Of a stretch of DNA of 52,266 nucleotides, positions 8,588 through 17,834 are shown one piece after another (within the stretch, counting starts at the first letter, position 1; each line of letters begins with the position of its first letter). The notes under the pieces were generated by a model. The model worked only from the letters and a program-made list of their open reading frames with translations, was not told the DNA's origin and searched no databases. Made by a program: the position numbers and the translations under genes. The stretch is from Candidatus Latescibacterota bacterium (GTDB taxonomy: Bacteria > Krumholzibacteriota > Krumholzibacteriia > LZORAL124-64-63), in NCBI GenBank assembly GCA_030658975.1, contig JAUSBL010000014.1, positions 1-52,266 of the forward strand, in the 5' to 3' direction.

Positions 8588-9799
8588 GGTTCTGGCCTGG
8601 AAATTGTCCCTGTCAGAAGCGAGGCCCTGCGGCCTCGCCTCTGTCGTCTCCTCAGAACGCGTACTTCAGCCGGTGCCGCTGGTTCACCGGCAACGCCGTC
8701 GTCTCCACGCCGCGCTCGTAGTACCGCCCCCAGCTCTGCGGCAGCTCGATCCGTGTGCGGAACAGCCGCTCACGCAAGACGTCCCGCACCGTCAGCACCC
8801 GGTCGTTCGCCCCCCGCAGCATCGCCGGCGTCGCCGGCGGCCCGTTCTCCCACCGCCGCTTGATGTTGTTGCGCCACACCTGCAACACAGCCAGCTTCTC
8901 CGCCGACGCCTGCCGCCGCTTCACCCAGGCGATCGTCTCGCGTCTGTGCGCCGCCGTGCCGTGGCGGATCAGCAGGTCCAGCAGATTCACCTCCCACAGC
9001 GAGTTGTGCTGGTCGCGGTGCTTCTTCCCCGGGGTGATCCGGTGCTCGATCTCACAGTCCAGATGTCTCATCGCTCGCGGGTATGCCGGGTGATCGTCGC
9101 TGCGGACCACCGCCTTGTCGGCTCCCCGGGTCACCACCTCGAGGAGCTCCGCCATCCCCTTGCGGACGGCCTTCGGGTCCGGGCGGCCCAGGGTCCCCTC
9201 AAGCTCGGCCCGGCGCTGCTTCTGGAGTTCGGTCATCCGCCCCTTGCGGCGCAACGGGCTGTCGGTGTGGTAGAGGAAGTAGCCGGTCTCGGGATCGACG
9301 GCCACGTTGTGGTGGAAGGGGAAGTACTGGCTCCACTCGAAGGTCTCGAAGCCGTCGACAACGACCTCGGGGGTCGGGCCTAACTGCTGCAGTTGTTTGG
9401 CATGGAACAGCAGGCAGTGGCGGCCGAGGCGGGCGGCCTGGTGCTGGACGGTTGCCGGGGCAACTCTATCGGCTCTGGCCGCTTGTCGGTTGCACATCGA
9501 GCCGACCAGCATCATGAACAGCCGGGCCATCAGATCGGGGCGTTTCTGCCAGTAGGAGGTGGAGAAGGTCTGTGTGCTGAAGTTGCGGCCGCAGTGGAGG
9601 CATGTGAACCGCTGGATACGGTTCGGAGCGCAGCGGCGGGTGAAGTAGCCTTTGCGTTTGAAGTGCCAGGCGGGGCTAACCTGTTGGTGGAACTTGCAGT
9701 CGGGGGTGGGGCAGTGGGGCGGTTGCCAGCCGGGGGTGTTGGTGGCCATGCCCCTGGCGCGGCAATCACCACGCCAGGGACAATTTCACGGCCAGAACC
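8588..9799 (-). mobile_element. Complete insertion sequence, 1212 bp, with 25-bp terminal inverted repeats
   Basis: The left end 8588-8612 (GGTTCTGGCCTGGAAATTG...) and the reverse complement of the right end 9775-9799 (GGTTCTGGCCGTGAAATTG...) match at 23 of 25 bases. A single transposase gene (8652-9749) fills the interior. Flanks offer at most a 3-base AAA target duplication; no 8-9 bp duplication is visible, so family assignment is open. The element sits exactly between the promoter of paralogue A and the terminator of paralogue B, so it post-dates their duplication and broke neither gene. Confidence 0.88.
8652..9749 (-). CDS. IS transposase, zinc-finger plus DDE type
   Basis: A 365-residue protein. 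The N-terminal Cys-rich part (Cys13, Cys18, Cys40, Cys50, Cys53, ending CLHCGRNFS) resembles the zinc-binding InsA-like region of IS1-type transposases. A DDE catalytic core follows: Asp132 in VVVDGFETFEW, Asp218/219 in VVRSDDHPAY and Glu253 in LWEVNLLDLL. Both parts are fused in one frame without a programmed frameshift. No stop or frameshift interrupts it and the terminal repeats are intact, so the element may still be mobile. The start ATG has only a weak GGGG upstream. Assignment to the IS1 or a related zinc-finger family is tentative. Confidence 0.85.
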   Translation of the reverse strand: MATNTPGWQPPHCPTPDCKFHQQVSPAWHFKRKGYFTRRCAPNRIQRFTCLHCGRNFSTQTFSTSYWQKRPDLMARLFMMLVGSMCNRQAARADRVAPATVQHQAARLGRHCLLFHAKQLQQLGPTPEVVVDGFETFEWSQYFPFHHNVAVDPETGYFLYHTDSPLRRKGRMTELQKQRRAELEGTLGRPDPKAVRKGMAELLEVVTRGADKAVVRSDDHPAYPRAMRHLDCEIEHRITPGKKHRDQHNSLWEVNLLDLLIRHGTAAHRRETIAWVKRRQASAEKLAVLQVWRNNIKRRWENGPPATPAMLRGANDRVLTVRDVLRERLFRTRIELPQSWGRYYERGVETTALPVNQRHRLKYAF

Positions 9800-9801
9800 A
9801 A

Positions 9802-9854
9802 AGCGAAAGGCCCCTCCCGGTCGGGAGGGGCCTTCGCCGTGCGGGCCCGAAGGG
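9802..9854. repeat. 53-bp direct repeat, copy 2 (terminator of paralogue B)
   Basis: Exact copy of 7347-7399. It begins two bases inside the right flank of the IS, so the IS landed at the outer edge of the terminator region. Confidence 0.9.
9807..9834. terminator. Hairpin terminator of paralogue B
   Basis: A 12-bp perfect stem with a GGTC loop, identical to 7352-7379. Read on the minus strand it is followed by a short T-rich tail and then the IS end. Confidence 0.8.
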
Positions 9855-9879
9855 TCCGCGCTCTGAATGCAGGTGAAGA

Positions 9880-10869
9880 CTACTTGAACATCGCCTTCAC
9901 GCCGCCCCACTGCTGGTACTCGTTGGCGACGGGAGCGTCGATGGTCACGGTCGTGAGGCTGCAGGCGCCGGTGCCGTAGCCGTCGAGGATCAGGTAGTAC
10001 CAGCCGGCGGCGGCGGCGCTGTAGCTGATGGTCTCGACGCCGTTGGCGACGGTGTCATCCGCGCCGGCGACGCAGGTCGCGGCGGCGGCGGCGCAGTCGG
10101 TCACGAGCCAGATGGCCGAGTCGTGGGCGCCGGTCATCGAAGCGGTGATGTTCTCGCCCTCGGCCAGGTAGACCTTGTAGGTGGCGTCGTTGCCGAGGCT
10201 GGCGAAGCCGGTGCAGCCCGCGCTGCCGCCGGCGTCGTAGTTGTTGGTGTAGCCGGCGCAGAGGTCGACCGTGAAGACGTTGGTCTCGAAACTCTGCAGG
10301 TCGATGGCGCCCGCGCAGACGTCGTTGGCCGGCGGCGGCGGCGGCGGCACGTCCTCGGTGATGGTCAGAGCGAACGTCGGGATGCAGTTCGGGGTCGGCC
10401 AGGTGTCGATCATGATCCAGTAGCTGCCGGCAGGCAGGGTCTTGTCGTTGATGGCCTTGTTGCCGCCGCTGCCGGTGGCGAAGGCGATGCAGCCGCTGGC
10501 GTCGGGCGGGCAGTTGTCGTCCAGCAGGATGCCGGTCCAGGTGCTGGTGGTCGTCAGGGCGATGTCGACCGTCGTCTCGGCCGCGAGGTCGAGGCGGTAC
10601 ATGACGTCCTCGCCGCCGTCGTAGTTGCCCAGACAGGTGGCGGAGTAGGTGTTGCCCATGCCGCAGTTGGTCTGGCCGGTCAGGTTGGCCGGCAGGCTGG
10701 AGATGACGATGGGGTCGGTGCAGTCCGCGCCGGTGATCAGCAGCGGGCTGGTCTGCTCCGGCACGTAGCCGGTGGGGCCGTGCAGGGCCTCGTCCTTGTC
10801 CATGGCGTTCGCCGCGACGGCGAGGCCCAGGATCATCAGGATCGCGAGCATCAGTTTGCCTGTCCTCAT
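9880..10869 (-). CDS. Secreted PPC-like double-domain protein, paralogue B, with WGxVKA C-terminal tail
   Basis: A 329-residue paralogue of the 7423-8403 product. The signal peptide is MRTGKLMLAILMILGLAVAANA, then the shared MDKDEAxHGPTxYVPExTSP block, two Cys-containing PPC-like beta domains joined by a PPPPPPANDVC linker, and the identical C-terminal tail QQWGGVKAMFK. The two proteins are most similar in the N-terminal block, the Cys-containing loops (NCGMGNTY, DDNCPP, TWPTPNCIP) and the C-terminus; the middles differ more. The start is the ATG following GAGGGGG. It is the probable parent or sister copy in a tandem duplication now separated by the IS. Confidence 0.88.
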   Translation of the reverse strand: MRTGKLMLAILMILGLAVAANAMDKDEALHGPTGYVPEQTSPLLITGADCTDPIVISSLPANLTGQTNCGMGNTYSATCLGNYDGGEDVMYRLDLAAETTVDIALTTTSTWTGILLDDNCPPDASGCIAFATGSGGNKAINDKTLPAGSYWIMIDTWPTPNCIPTFALTITEDVPPPPPPANDVCAGAIDLQSFETNVFTVDLCAGYTNNYDAGGSAGCTGFASLGNDATYKVYLAEGENITASMTGAHDSAIWLVTDCAAAAATCVAGADDTVANGVETISYSAAAAGWYYLILDGYGTGACSLTTVTIDAPVANEYQQWGGVKAMFK

Positions 10870-11003
10870 GAAATGTCCCCCTCGAGGTAGTTGACAACCC
10901 GCCGCCATGGGCGTGCGCCACGTGCGGCCCCGGACAACCGTCCGAATTTCCCCTGATCCGCCCTCGCATCATGAAAGAGCAAGAAACATTCAGGGATATC
11001 GCG
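10870..11003 (-). promoter_or_regulatory. Long conserved 5' leader of paralogue B
   Basis: A 134-base leader of the same length as that of paralogue A, with the matching conserved blocks and a CGGAC-GGTT-GTCCG hairpin at 10931-10944. The stem is kept while bases differ from copy A, which hints at selection on structure. Confidence 0.5.
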
Positions 11004-11012
11004 ATTCTAGCA
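11004..11012 (-). promoter_or_regulatory. Promoter of paralogue B (extended -10)
   Basis: Minus-strand TGCTAGAAT matches the TGCTATAAT of paralogue A at the same distance from the start codon. A TTGACT box lies upstream on the minus strand, but at a spacing of 23 bp, which is too long for a standard promoter. Confidence 0.6.
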
Positions 11013-11081
11013 TAAAAGTCACATGCCGCGAAAGTCAATTTTCATCAGGAAAAGGGGTTTCCCGACAATTTGAAGGATTGT

Positions 11082-11111
11082 TTGCCGGATCGTATAACTC
11101 GATGCTATGAT
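11082..11111 (+). promoter_or_regulatory. Promoter of the selenoprotein candidate
   Basis: TTGCCG (11082-11087), an 18-bp spacer and TATGAT (11106-11111) with an extended TGC in front. AGGAGG follows at 11146 and the ATG at 11155. It is divergent from the paralogue B promoter. Confidence 0.7.
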
Positions 11112-11154
11112 TCGAGAAGACGTCACCCGCAGCCCACTTCCCGCAGGAGGATCC

Positions 11155-13746
11155 ATGGCGCACCGGCACCTCTCGCACCGTTTGGTGCTCACCCTCGCGA
11201 CCGGCCTGATCCTGGCCGGTGGTATCGCCGATCCCGCCCGGGCGGTCCCCCGTACGGTCCTGGGAGAGTTGTTCTCCTCGGCCGGCTGACCCTACTGCCC
11301 TTCCGCGGTCGCGGGATTCCATGATCTGCTCGCCGCTTACGACAGCACCGAGTTCGTCGCCCTCACCTGGGACATCGGCGCCGGTGCCGGCGGCGCCCGT
11401 TTCAACTACTACGGCTTCACCGGGACTCCGGCGGCCATGTTCGACGGGTCGGTCAGCTCGGTCGGCGGCCTGCCCAGCGGCAGCATGTTCGACAGCTACC
11501 AGCCACTGGTGCAGAACCGCCTGGGCGTCGCCTCGCCCCTGACGATCACCGCCGGTTTCCAGGTCGCCGGCACCGGTGGTTCGGTCTCCGCCACCATCCA
11601 GGTGGCCTCGACCGTGACCACGGGCTCGAACCAGGTGCGCTTCTACGTCTACGAGGCGTTCCCCCGCTCCGAGTACCCGAACTACGTGCGTGCGGTCCTG
11701 GCGAGCGAGCCTTTCGCGCTGACCGCGCCCGGGCAGTCGGTCACCGTCCAGCGCTCGTTCACCATCGATCCGTCGTGGGACACCGAGCGCCTCGGCGTGA
11801 TCGTCATCGTGCAGAGCGACGCGAACCGTTCGGTGCTGCAGGCCGCCGAAGCCGAGGCCGACTACGCCGGCGTGCTGGTGGTCGACGCGCAACCCGACGG
11901 CCTGGAAGCGCCGTGGACCCTGACCGGTCCCGGCGGCTTCTCACTCGACGGTGCGGACGACCGCACCGTGCGCGTGTTCCTGACCGGCGAATACACCCTC
12001 GCCTGGGGCGAGGTGCCCGGCTGGACCGCGCCCGTACCCGCGGTCGCGACGGCGCAGCTGGAGCAGGACGAAGAGATCACGCTGACGGGCCTCTACACCG
12101 ACGGGCCCTTCACGGCGGCGGCCGACGCGGACCTCTCCCTGGCCGGCGCCGCGGCGCGCGGCGTGGCGATCGTCGACGCCGACCGGGACGGCGATCTGGA
12201 CATCTACGTTTCGGTCCGCGGCGGCCCGAACGCGCTGCTGACCAACGAAGGCGGACTGGACTTCGCTTCCGGCGGCCACGCCCTGCTGCGCGACGCGGGC
12301 GCCGGCATGTCCGCGGTCTGGGCCGACGTGACCGGGGACGGCCTGCGCGACGTCTACCTCGTGCGCGACGGCCAGCCCAACGTGCTGCTGCGCGCCGACG
12401 GCGCGGGGGGCTACCTCGACGCGACTTTCGGACAGGTGGGGGACGGCGGTCCGGGGACTTCGGCCTCGGCCGTGGACTACGATCGCGACGGCCTGCTGGA
12501 TCTGTACGCGGTCAACGGCGGCACGGCGAACGTCCTGCTGCGCGGGGTCGCCGACATGGGCGTCGCGTGGTTCATGATGGCCCAGTCGGGTCTGGTCGCC
12601 GACGCCGGCGACGGCGCGGGCGCGGCCTGGGGAGACTACGACAACGACGGGGACCAGGACCTCTACCTGGCGAACCGCTTCAGCGCGAACCGGCTGCTGC
12701 AGAACGGCGGGACCTTCGGCTGGTTCAACGCGACCGGCGCCGGCGTGCTGGCCGACACCGGCAACTCCCACGGCGCGGCCTGGGGCGACTACGACAACGA
12801 CGGGGACCTCGACCTCTACGTGGCCAACGACGGCCAGTCCGACCGGCTGATCCGCAACGACGCCGGCTCGTGGGCCCTGATCGCCGGGCCGGCCCTGTCC
12901 GACACCGGGCACGGACGGGGGGTCGCCTGGGGCGACCTTGACAACGACGGAGATCTCGATCTCTACCTGGCCCGCCACGGCGAGCCCGACCTCGTGCTGC
13001 GCAACGACGGCGGCGGCGCCTTCGTGCGCGTCCCGACGGGCGTCACGGCGGTCAGCGGCGCGGCCGAGGGCGTCGCCCTGGGCGACCTCGACGGCGACGG
13101 CGCCCTGGACGTCTACGTGGCCAACGACGGTGGGCCGAGCGTCCTGCTGCACAACGGGATGGCCGCGGGCAACCACTGGCTCCACTTCGACCTCGCGGCG
13201 TCGGGCGCCAACACCTCGGCCGTGGGCGCCCGCGTCTGGCTGACCGCCGGCGGCGTGCGTCAGATGCGCGAAGTCGGCGCCGGCGGCGGCTACCTGTCCC
13301 AGGACTCGCCGACGGTCGAGTTCGGCCTCGGTGCTGTCGCGATCGCCGACACGCTGCGCATCCGCTGGCCCGACGGCCAGCAGCAGGTCGTCACCGGACT
13401 GGCGGCCGACCGTCGGCTGAGCGTGCGCCAGGGCGTGCCCGTGGCGGCGCCGTCCCTGCCGGCCCGGGCGCTGCGGCTGCACGAGCCGTTCCCGAACCCG
13501 TTCAACCCGGCCACGACCCTGAGGTACGAGCTGCCGCGGTCCGGTAGCGTCGAGCTGCGGGTCTACGACGTCGCCGGCCGGCTCGTGCGCACCCTGCGCT
13601 CGGGCGAAGTCGAGGCGGCGGGTCTCCGCGAGGCCGTGTGGGACGGCCGGGACGACGCCGGCCGCGCCGCGGCCGCCGGCGCCTACGTCGTGCGGCTGTC
13701 CGCGGGCGGGGAGGCCCGCAGCCGGCGGCTGCTGCTGGTGAAGTAG
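11155..13746 (+). CDS. Candidate secreted selenoprotein: thioredoxin-like UxxC domain, VCBS repeats, ASPIC domain, FlgD-like tail
   Basis: One frame of 864 codons with a single internal TGA at codon 45. Strong AGGAGG precedes the ATG. Residues 1-30 are a signal peptide (ends ADPARA). Next comes VLGELFSSAG-(TGA)-PYCPSAVAGFHDLL: this fits the ELFTS-x-x-C-x-x-C motif of secreted thioredoxin-like proteins (Omp28/DUF1223 style), with the TGA exactly at the first Cys and Cys48 at the second. The fold continues after the TGA (FVALTWDIG, then the cis-Pro segment YYGFTGTPAAMFDG), so both sides are under coding constraint. A SECIS-like hairpin lies just downstream. Seven VCBS/FG-GAP calcium-loop repeats (DxDxDGxxDxY) span about 335-655, an ASPIC/UnbV domain 672-760 and an NPFNP FlgD-like tail 775-863. 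If TGA were a stop the product would be a 44-residue stub. Confidence 0.8.
11287..11316 (+). promoter_or_regulatory. In-frame UGA with SECIS-like hairpin
   Basis: After the TGA (11287-11289), bases 11301-11316 fold as TTCCGC-GGTC-GCGGGA: a 6-bp stem with one G-U pair and a GGTC apical loop. The loop begins 18 bases after the TGA. In the Escherichia coli fdhF SECIS the SelB-contacting GGUC loop begins about 19 bases after the UGA. The bulged U of the fdhF element is not obvious here. Confidence 0.65.
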
Positions 13747-13768
13747 CAACCCCTTGCGGAATCGACGC

Positions 13769-13797
13769 GGCCCCGCGCACCCCCGGTGCGCGGGGCC
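13769..13797 (+). terminator. Hairpin terminator
   Basis: A 13-bp perfect stem GGCCCCGCGCACC / GGTGCGCGGGGCC with a CCC loop, 22 bp after the stop of the 11155 gene. The T-tail is minimal, as elsewhere in this GC-rich DNA. Confidence 0.75.
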
Positions 13798-13824
13798 CGT
13801 TGCGTGGCGGACGCCGCAGGGCGG

Positions 13825-13853
13825 TTGTGCGGGAGGCTTCCGGCGCTTATCCT
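13825..13853 (+). promoter_or_regulatory. ettA promoter
   Basis: TTGTGC, a 17-bp spacer and TATCCT, 40 bp before the ettA start codon. Confidence 0.5.
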
Positions 13854-13892
13854 GTCGCCTCGCCGCGTCCCACCCGAACCTGCGAGGAGCCC

Positions 13893-15572
<1,680 letters not shown>

Positions 15573-15597
15573 GCGGCGGTCCGGTCGCCCGGTATGC

Positions 15598-15629
15598 GAA
15601 AGCCCGCATCCCCGTGGACGCGGGCTTTC
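15598..15629. terminator. Bidirectional terminator between ettA and the SGNH-like gene
   Basis: A 10-bp stem GAAAGCCCGC / GCGGGCTTTC with a 12-base loop, placed between convergent genes, giving T-runs in both directions. Confidence 0.85.
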
Positions 15630-15650
15630 CCGTGCGTGCGGGGACTGGGG

Positions 15651-16463
15651 TCAGCGCCAGGCGGCCTTGACCTCGCCCCAGGAGCTGTCGGTGTTCGGGG
15701 TCACGCTGCCGGCGACCTCGATCAGGAAGGCGGCGAACACCGGCCCGACCGCCAGGTTAGCGGCGGCGTTGGGGTGGGAGTCGTCGCTGCTGTGCGATCG
15801 CTCGTATTCCCAGCGCAGCATGTTGGCCGTCGCGGAGCCGTCGTTCGGCTTGGCGAGGCGGTCGAAAAGGTCGAAGAAACGCACGTTGTGGTGCCCGGCG
15901 AGGAAATCCGCGCTGCCCAGCCAGACGGCGAAGGCCCGGGCCCGGGCGGCGTCGTCCCGGTCGGTGTTCAGGCGGTGCCGGGGCGGCTGCGAGATGACGA
16001 CGAAGATCTTGTCGGGGTGCTCGTCGAACACGTCGCGCATCGCGAGGTACCAGGCCTTGTACTGGGCCAGCTCGGCGTCGCTGCCGACGTCCGAGGCCGG
16101 GTAGCAGGACTTGAAGGCGATCACCTGATGGTTCTGGAGGATCTGCGTGCGGGCGGAGTTGGCCGTGGTCCACAGCGCGTGGAGCCCGTCGGGGTCCGTG
16201 TTGTCGCCCGGGATGCCGTAACTCACCCCGGTGTAATTGCCGGCGGGATTGCGCAGGCCGATCGCGTTGTAGTCGTGATCCCAGAACTGCACCGGCACGC
16301 CGCGGCCCTGGTTGAGCTGCGCGATGGTTCCGCGCATGCCGCCCTCGTCGATGAGGTTGCGGCCCGTGGAATGGTGCAGGAACAGGACGTTGTCCAGCGC
16401 CGCCACGGGCGAGGCGACGGCTGTCGCGAGCAGAATCAGCAGAATCGACCGGATCAGTCGCAT
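15651..16463 (-). CDS. Secreted SGNH-hydrolase-like protein with WGxVKA C-terminal tail
   Basis: A 270-residue protein with signal peptide MRLIRSILLILLATAVASPVAA. It starts the mature domain with LDNVLFLHHSTGRNLIDEGG, similar in position to the block I region of SGNH/GDSL hydrolases but with HHSTG instead of GDS. Near the end SHSSDDSHPNAAANLAVG matches the block V Asp-x-x-His motif. FKSCYPASDVG and FVVISQPPRHRL would be the intermediate blocks. This suggests an esterase or deacetylase acting on exported polysaccharide, but the catalytic Ser is uncertain. It ends SSWGEVKAAWR, the same class of tail as three other secreted proteins in the window. The start ATG is preceded by AGGAGGGC. Confidence 0.75.
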   Translation of the reverse strand: MRLIRSILLILLATAVASPVAALDNVLFLHHSTGRNLIDEGGMRGTIAQLNQGRGVPVQFWDHDYNAIGLRNPAGNYTGVSYGIPGDNTDPDGLHALWTTANSARTQILQNHQVIAFKSCYPASDVGSDAELAQYKAWYLAMRDVFDEHPDKIFVVISQPPRHRLNTDRDDAARARAFAVWLGSADFLAGHHNVRFFDLFDRLAKPNDGSATANMLRWEYERSHSSDDSHPNAAANLAVGPVFAAFLIEVAGSVTPNTDSSWGEVKAAWR

Positions 16464-16701
16464 GGGTGCCCTCCTGGATGCATCAGATTCGGCATTTTAA
16501 CTGAAAACTTGAGAAACAACCACCGGTAACACAGTCAAGGGGGAGCCGGAGCCCCCCCAAGGCTGTTGCTATGACCGGAATGTGCAGAAACTTAGAGACC
16601 TTGAAGAAGTTGTTCCACCTTCCCGTCGCGCTGTCAGCTGAAGGCAACGTAAGGACTCCCGGACCGGGGCGCAAGACCCGACAGGCGATTTTACTGCCGG
16701 C
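16464..16701 (-). other. Gene-free leader region with long imperfect hairpin
   Basis: This 238-bp gap lies between two minus-strand genes and holds no convincing coding frame. On the minus strand a long imperfect hairpin can form around 16520-16575: CCGGT pairs with ACCGG, ACAG with CTGT, and GGGGG with CCCCC at the tip. It could be the terminator of the 16702 gene or a structured leader of the SGNH-like gene. I found no clear promoter. Confidence 0.35.
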
Positions 16702-17664
16702 TCAATCGCCCAGGTGGAGGTTCAGCAACGGTAGCCAGCGCGTGCCGCGGCGGTTGTTGCCCGCATAGTTGAGCAGGCCGAGCTGGACGCCCTGCAGCGC
16801 GGCGGCGTAGTTGACGATGCCGATCTGCAGGCCCTGCACGCCCACGTCGAAGCGGTTGTAGGCCCCGATCCCGACCCCCGCCAGGACGTCGCCGCGCAGG
16901 TAGGCCCCGCAGGCGGCCAGGCCGGCGATGCGTTCGGCCCGCAGGCCGCCGCCGGCGAGGGCGAGGCCGGTCAGGCTCTCGCCGCCGGCGCCGAGGCCGC
17001 CGACGATCAGCCCGGTCACGTCCTCGCCGCCGACGCCCAGGCCACCCACGAACACGCCCGTCATGTCCTGGCCGCCGACGCCCAGCCCCCCGAGCGCGAC
17101 GCCGGTCACGTCCTCGCCGCCGACGCCCAGGCCACCCACGAACACGCCCGTCATGTCCTGGCCGCCGACGCCCAGTCCGCCGACTGCGATGCCGGTCATC
17201 CGGTCGCCGCCGACGCCCAGACCGCCGACGACGATCCCCGTCAGGTCATCGCCCCCGAATCCCAGACCGCCCAGACCGATGCCGGTGAACTCGCCGCAGC
17301 CGGCGCCGAGGCCGCCGACGGCCACGCCCCTGACCCGGTCGGCGCCGCAGCCCAGGAGGTTCAGCGTGACGCCGTCGATCCCGTCGGCGGCCGTGCCGGC
17401 CAGGCCGAGGCTCAGGCCCTGGATGCTGCCGCTCGGTTCGCGGGCGGGAGCCCACAGCGTGACGGTCACGCCCCGGATCGACTGCAGGTCGCGATCGCGC
17501 AGGTTGAACCGCAGACCCGTGAACGTCTGCGAGTTGCCGAAGGACAGGCCGGCGCCGCGCACGGGGAGGTCCAGGGAACCGGCGGCGGCGGGCGCGGCCG
17601 CCGCGAACGCGCACAGCAGCGCGCAGAGACGGACGCGGGTGCGGAAGGAACGCGGCGTAACCAT
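16702..17664 (-). CDS. Secreted 15-residue-repeat surface protein (LA_2272-like)
   Basis: A 320-residue protein with a signal peptide (residues 1-28, ending APAAA). The centre is built of 15-residue units of the form GGLGVGG-(Q/E/D)-(D/R)-(M/V)-TG-x-x-V, at least nine in a row, the middle four almost identical. The C-terminus has GLQIGIVNYAAALQGVQLGLLNYAGNN and RWLPLLNLH, the ending I associate with the LA_2272 family of surface repeat proteins. A regular beta-solenoid or outer-membrane beta structure is plausible. The start ATG has GGAGG at the right spacing. Function unknown. Confidence 0.8.
   Translation of the reverse strand: MVTPRSFRTRVRLCALLCAFAAAAPAAAGSLDLPVRGAGLSFGNSQTFTGLRFNLRDRDLQSIRGVTVTLWAPAREPSGSIQGLSLGLAGTAADGIDGVTLNLLGCGADRVRGVAVGGLGAGCGEFTGIGLGGLGFGGDDLTGIVVGGLGVGGDRMTGIAVGGLGVGGQDMTGVFVGGLGVGGEDVTGVALGGLGVGGQDMTGVFVGGLGVGGEDVTGLIVGGLGAGGESLTGLALAGGGLRAERIAGLAACGAYLRGDVLAGVGIGAYNRFDVGVQGLQIGIVNYAAALQGVQLGLLNYAGNNRRGTRWLPLLNLHLGD
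17014..17175. repeat. 90-bp tandem DNA repeat inside the repeat protein gene
   Basis: A 72-bp stretch at 17014-17085 recurs identically at 17104-17175, a 90-bp period equal to two 45-bp (15-residue) units. Exact identity shows recent expansion or gene conversion of this part. Confidence 0.85.
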
Positions 17665-17770
17665 GACGGACCTCCGGGAGTTCGGGCGAAGCCGGGCGAC
17701 CGCAGTGCAGACGCAGCACGGCGCGCCGGGTTGCCGCGGCGCGGCGGAATTCCCGCCGCCGGACGCGCGG

Positions 17771-17800
17771 ACGGCCCCCGTCCTCGTGGACAGGGGCCGT
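17771..17800 (-). terminator. Hairpin downstream of the RRM gene
   Basis: ACGGCCCC-C-GTCC / GGAC-A-GGGGCCGT with a TCGT loop: 12 pairs and one mismatch. It lies 34 bp after the stop codon of the RRM gene. No T-tail is seen. Confidence 0.6.
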
Positions 17801-17834
17801 TCCCCGGGGTCGTGTCGCGCCGGCTGCGGTCGGC

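Noticed and set aside
8580..9808. An 8-9 bp target-site duplication at the IS ends
   Set aside because: Left flank ends CCCAAAA and right flank begins AAAGCGA; only AAA is shared, which can occur by chance.
7347..9854. Treating the 53-bp direct repeats as ends of a composite transposon
   Set aside because: They are terminators of two paralogous genes, and the true IS ends (inverted, 25 bp) lie inside, at 8588 and 9799.
11107..11289. A 60-codon gene ending at TGA 11289
   Set aside because: It is only the signal peptide and first strand of the longer protein; the frame continues with matching thioredoxin-like sequence after the TGA.
16500..16575. Cyclic-di-GMP-I riboswitch on the minus strand
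   Set aside because: Only the 3' GTTACCGGTGG fragment is similar; the conserved core (GGGCAAACC, GACGCAAAGCC) is absent.
17014..17230. Short regularly spaced repeats resembling a CRISPR array
   Set aside because: The 45-bp period is a multiple of three, units are adjacent without unique spacers, and they encode a 15-residue protein repeat.
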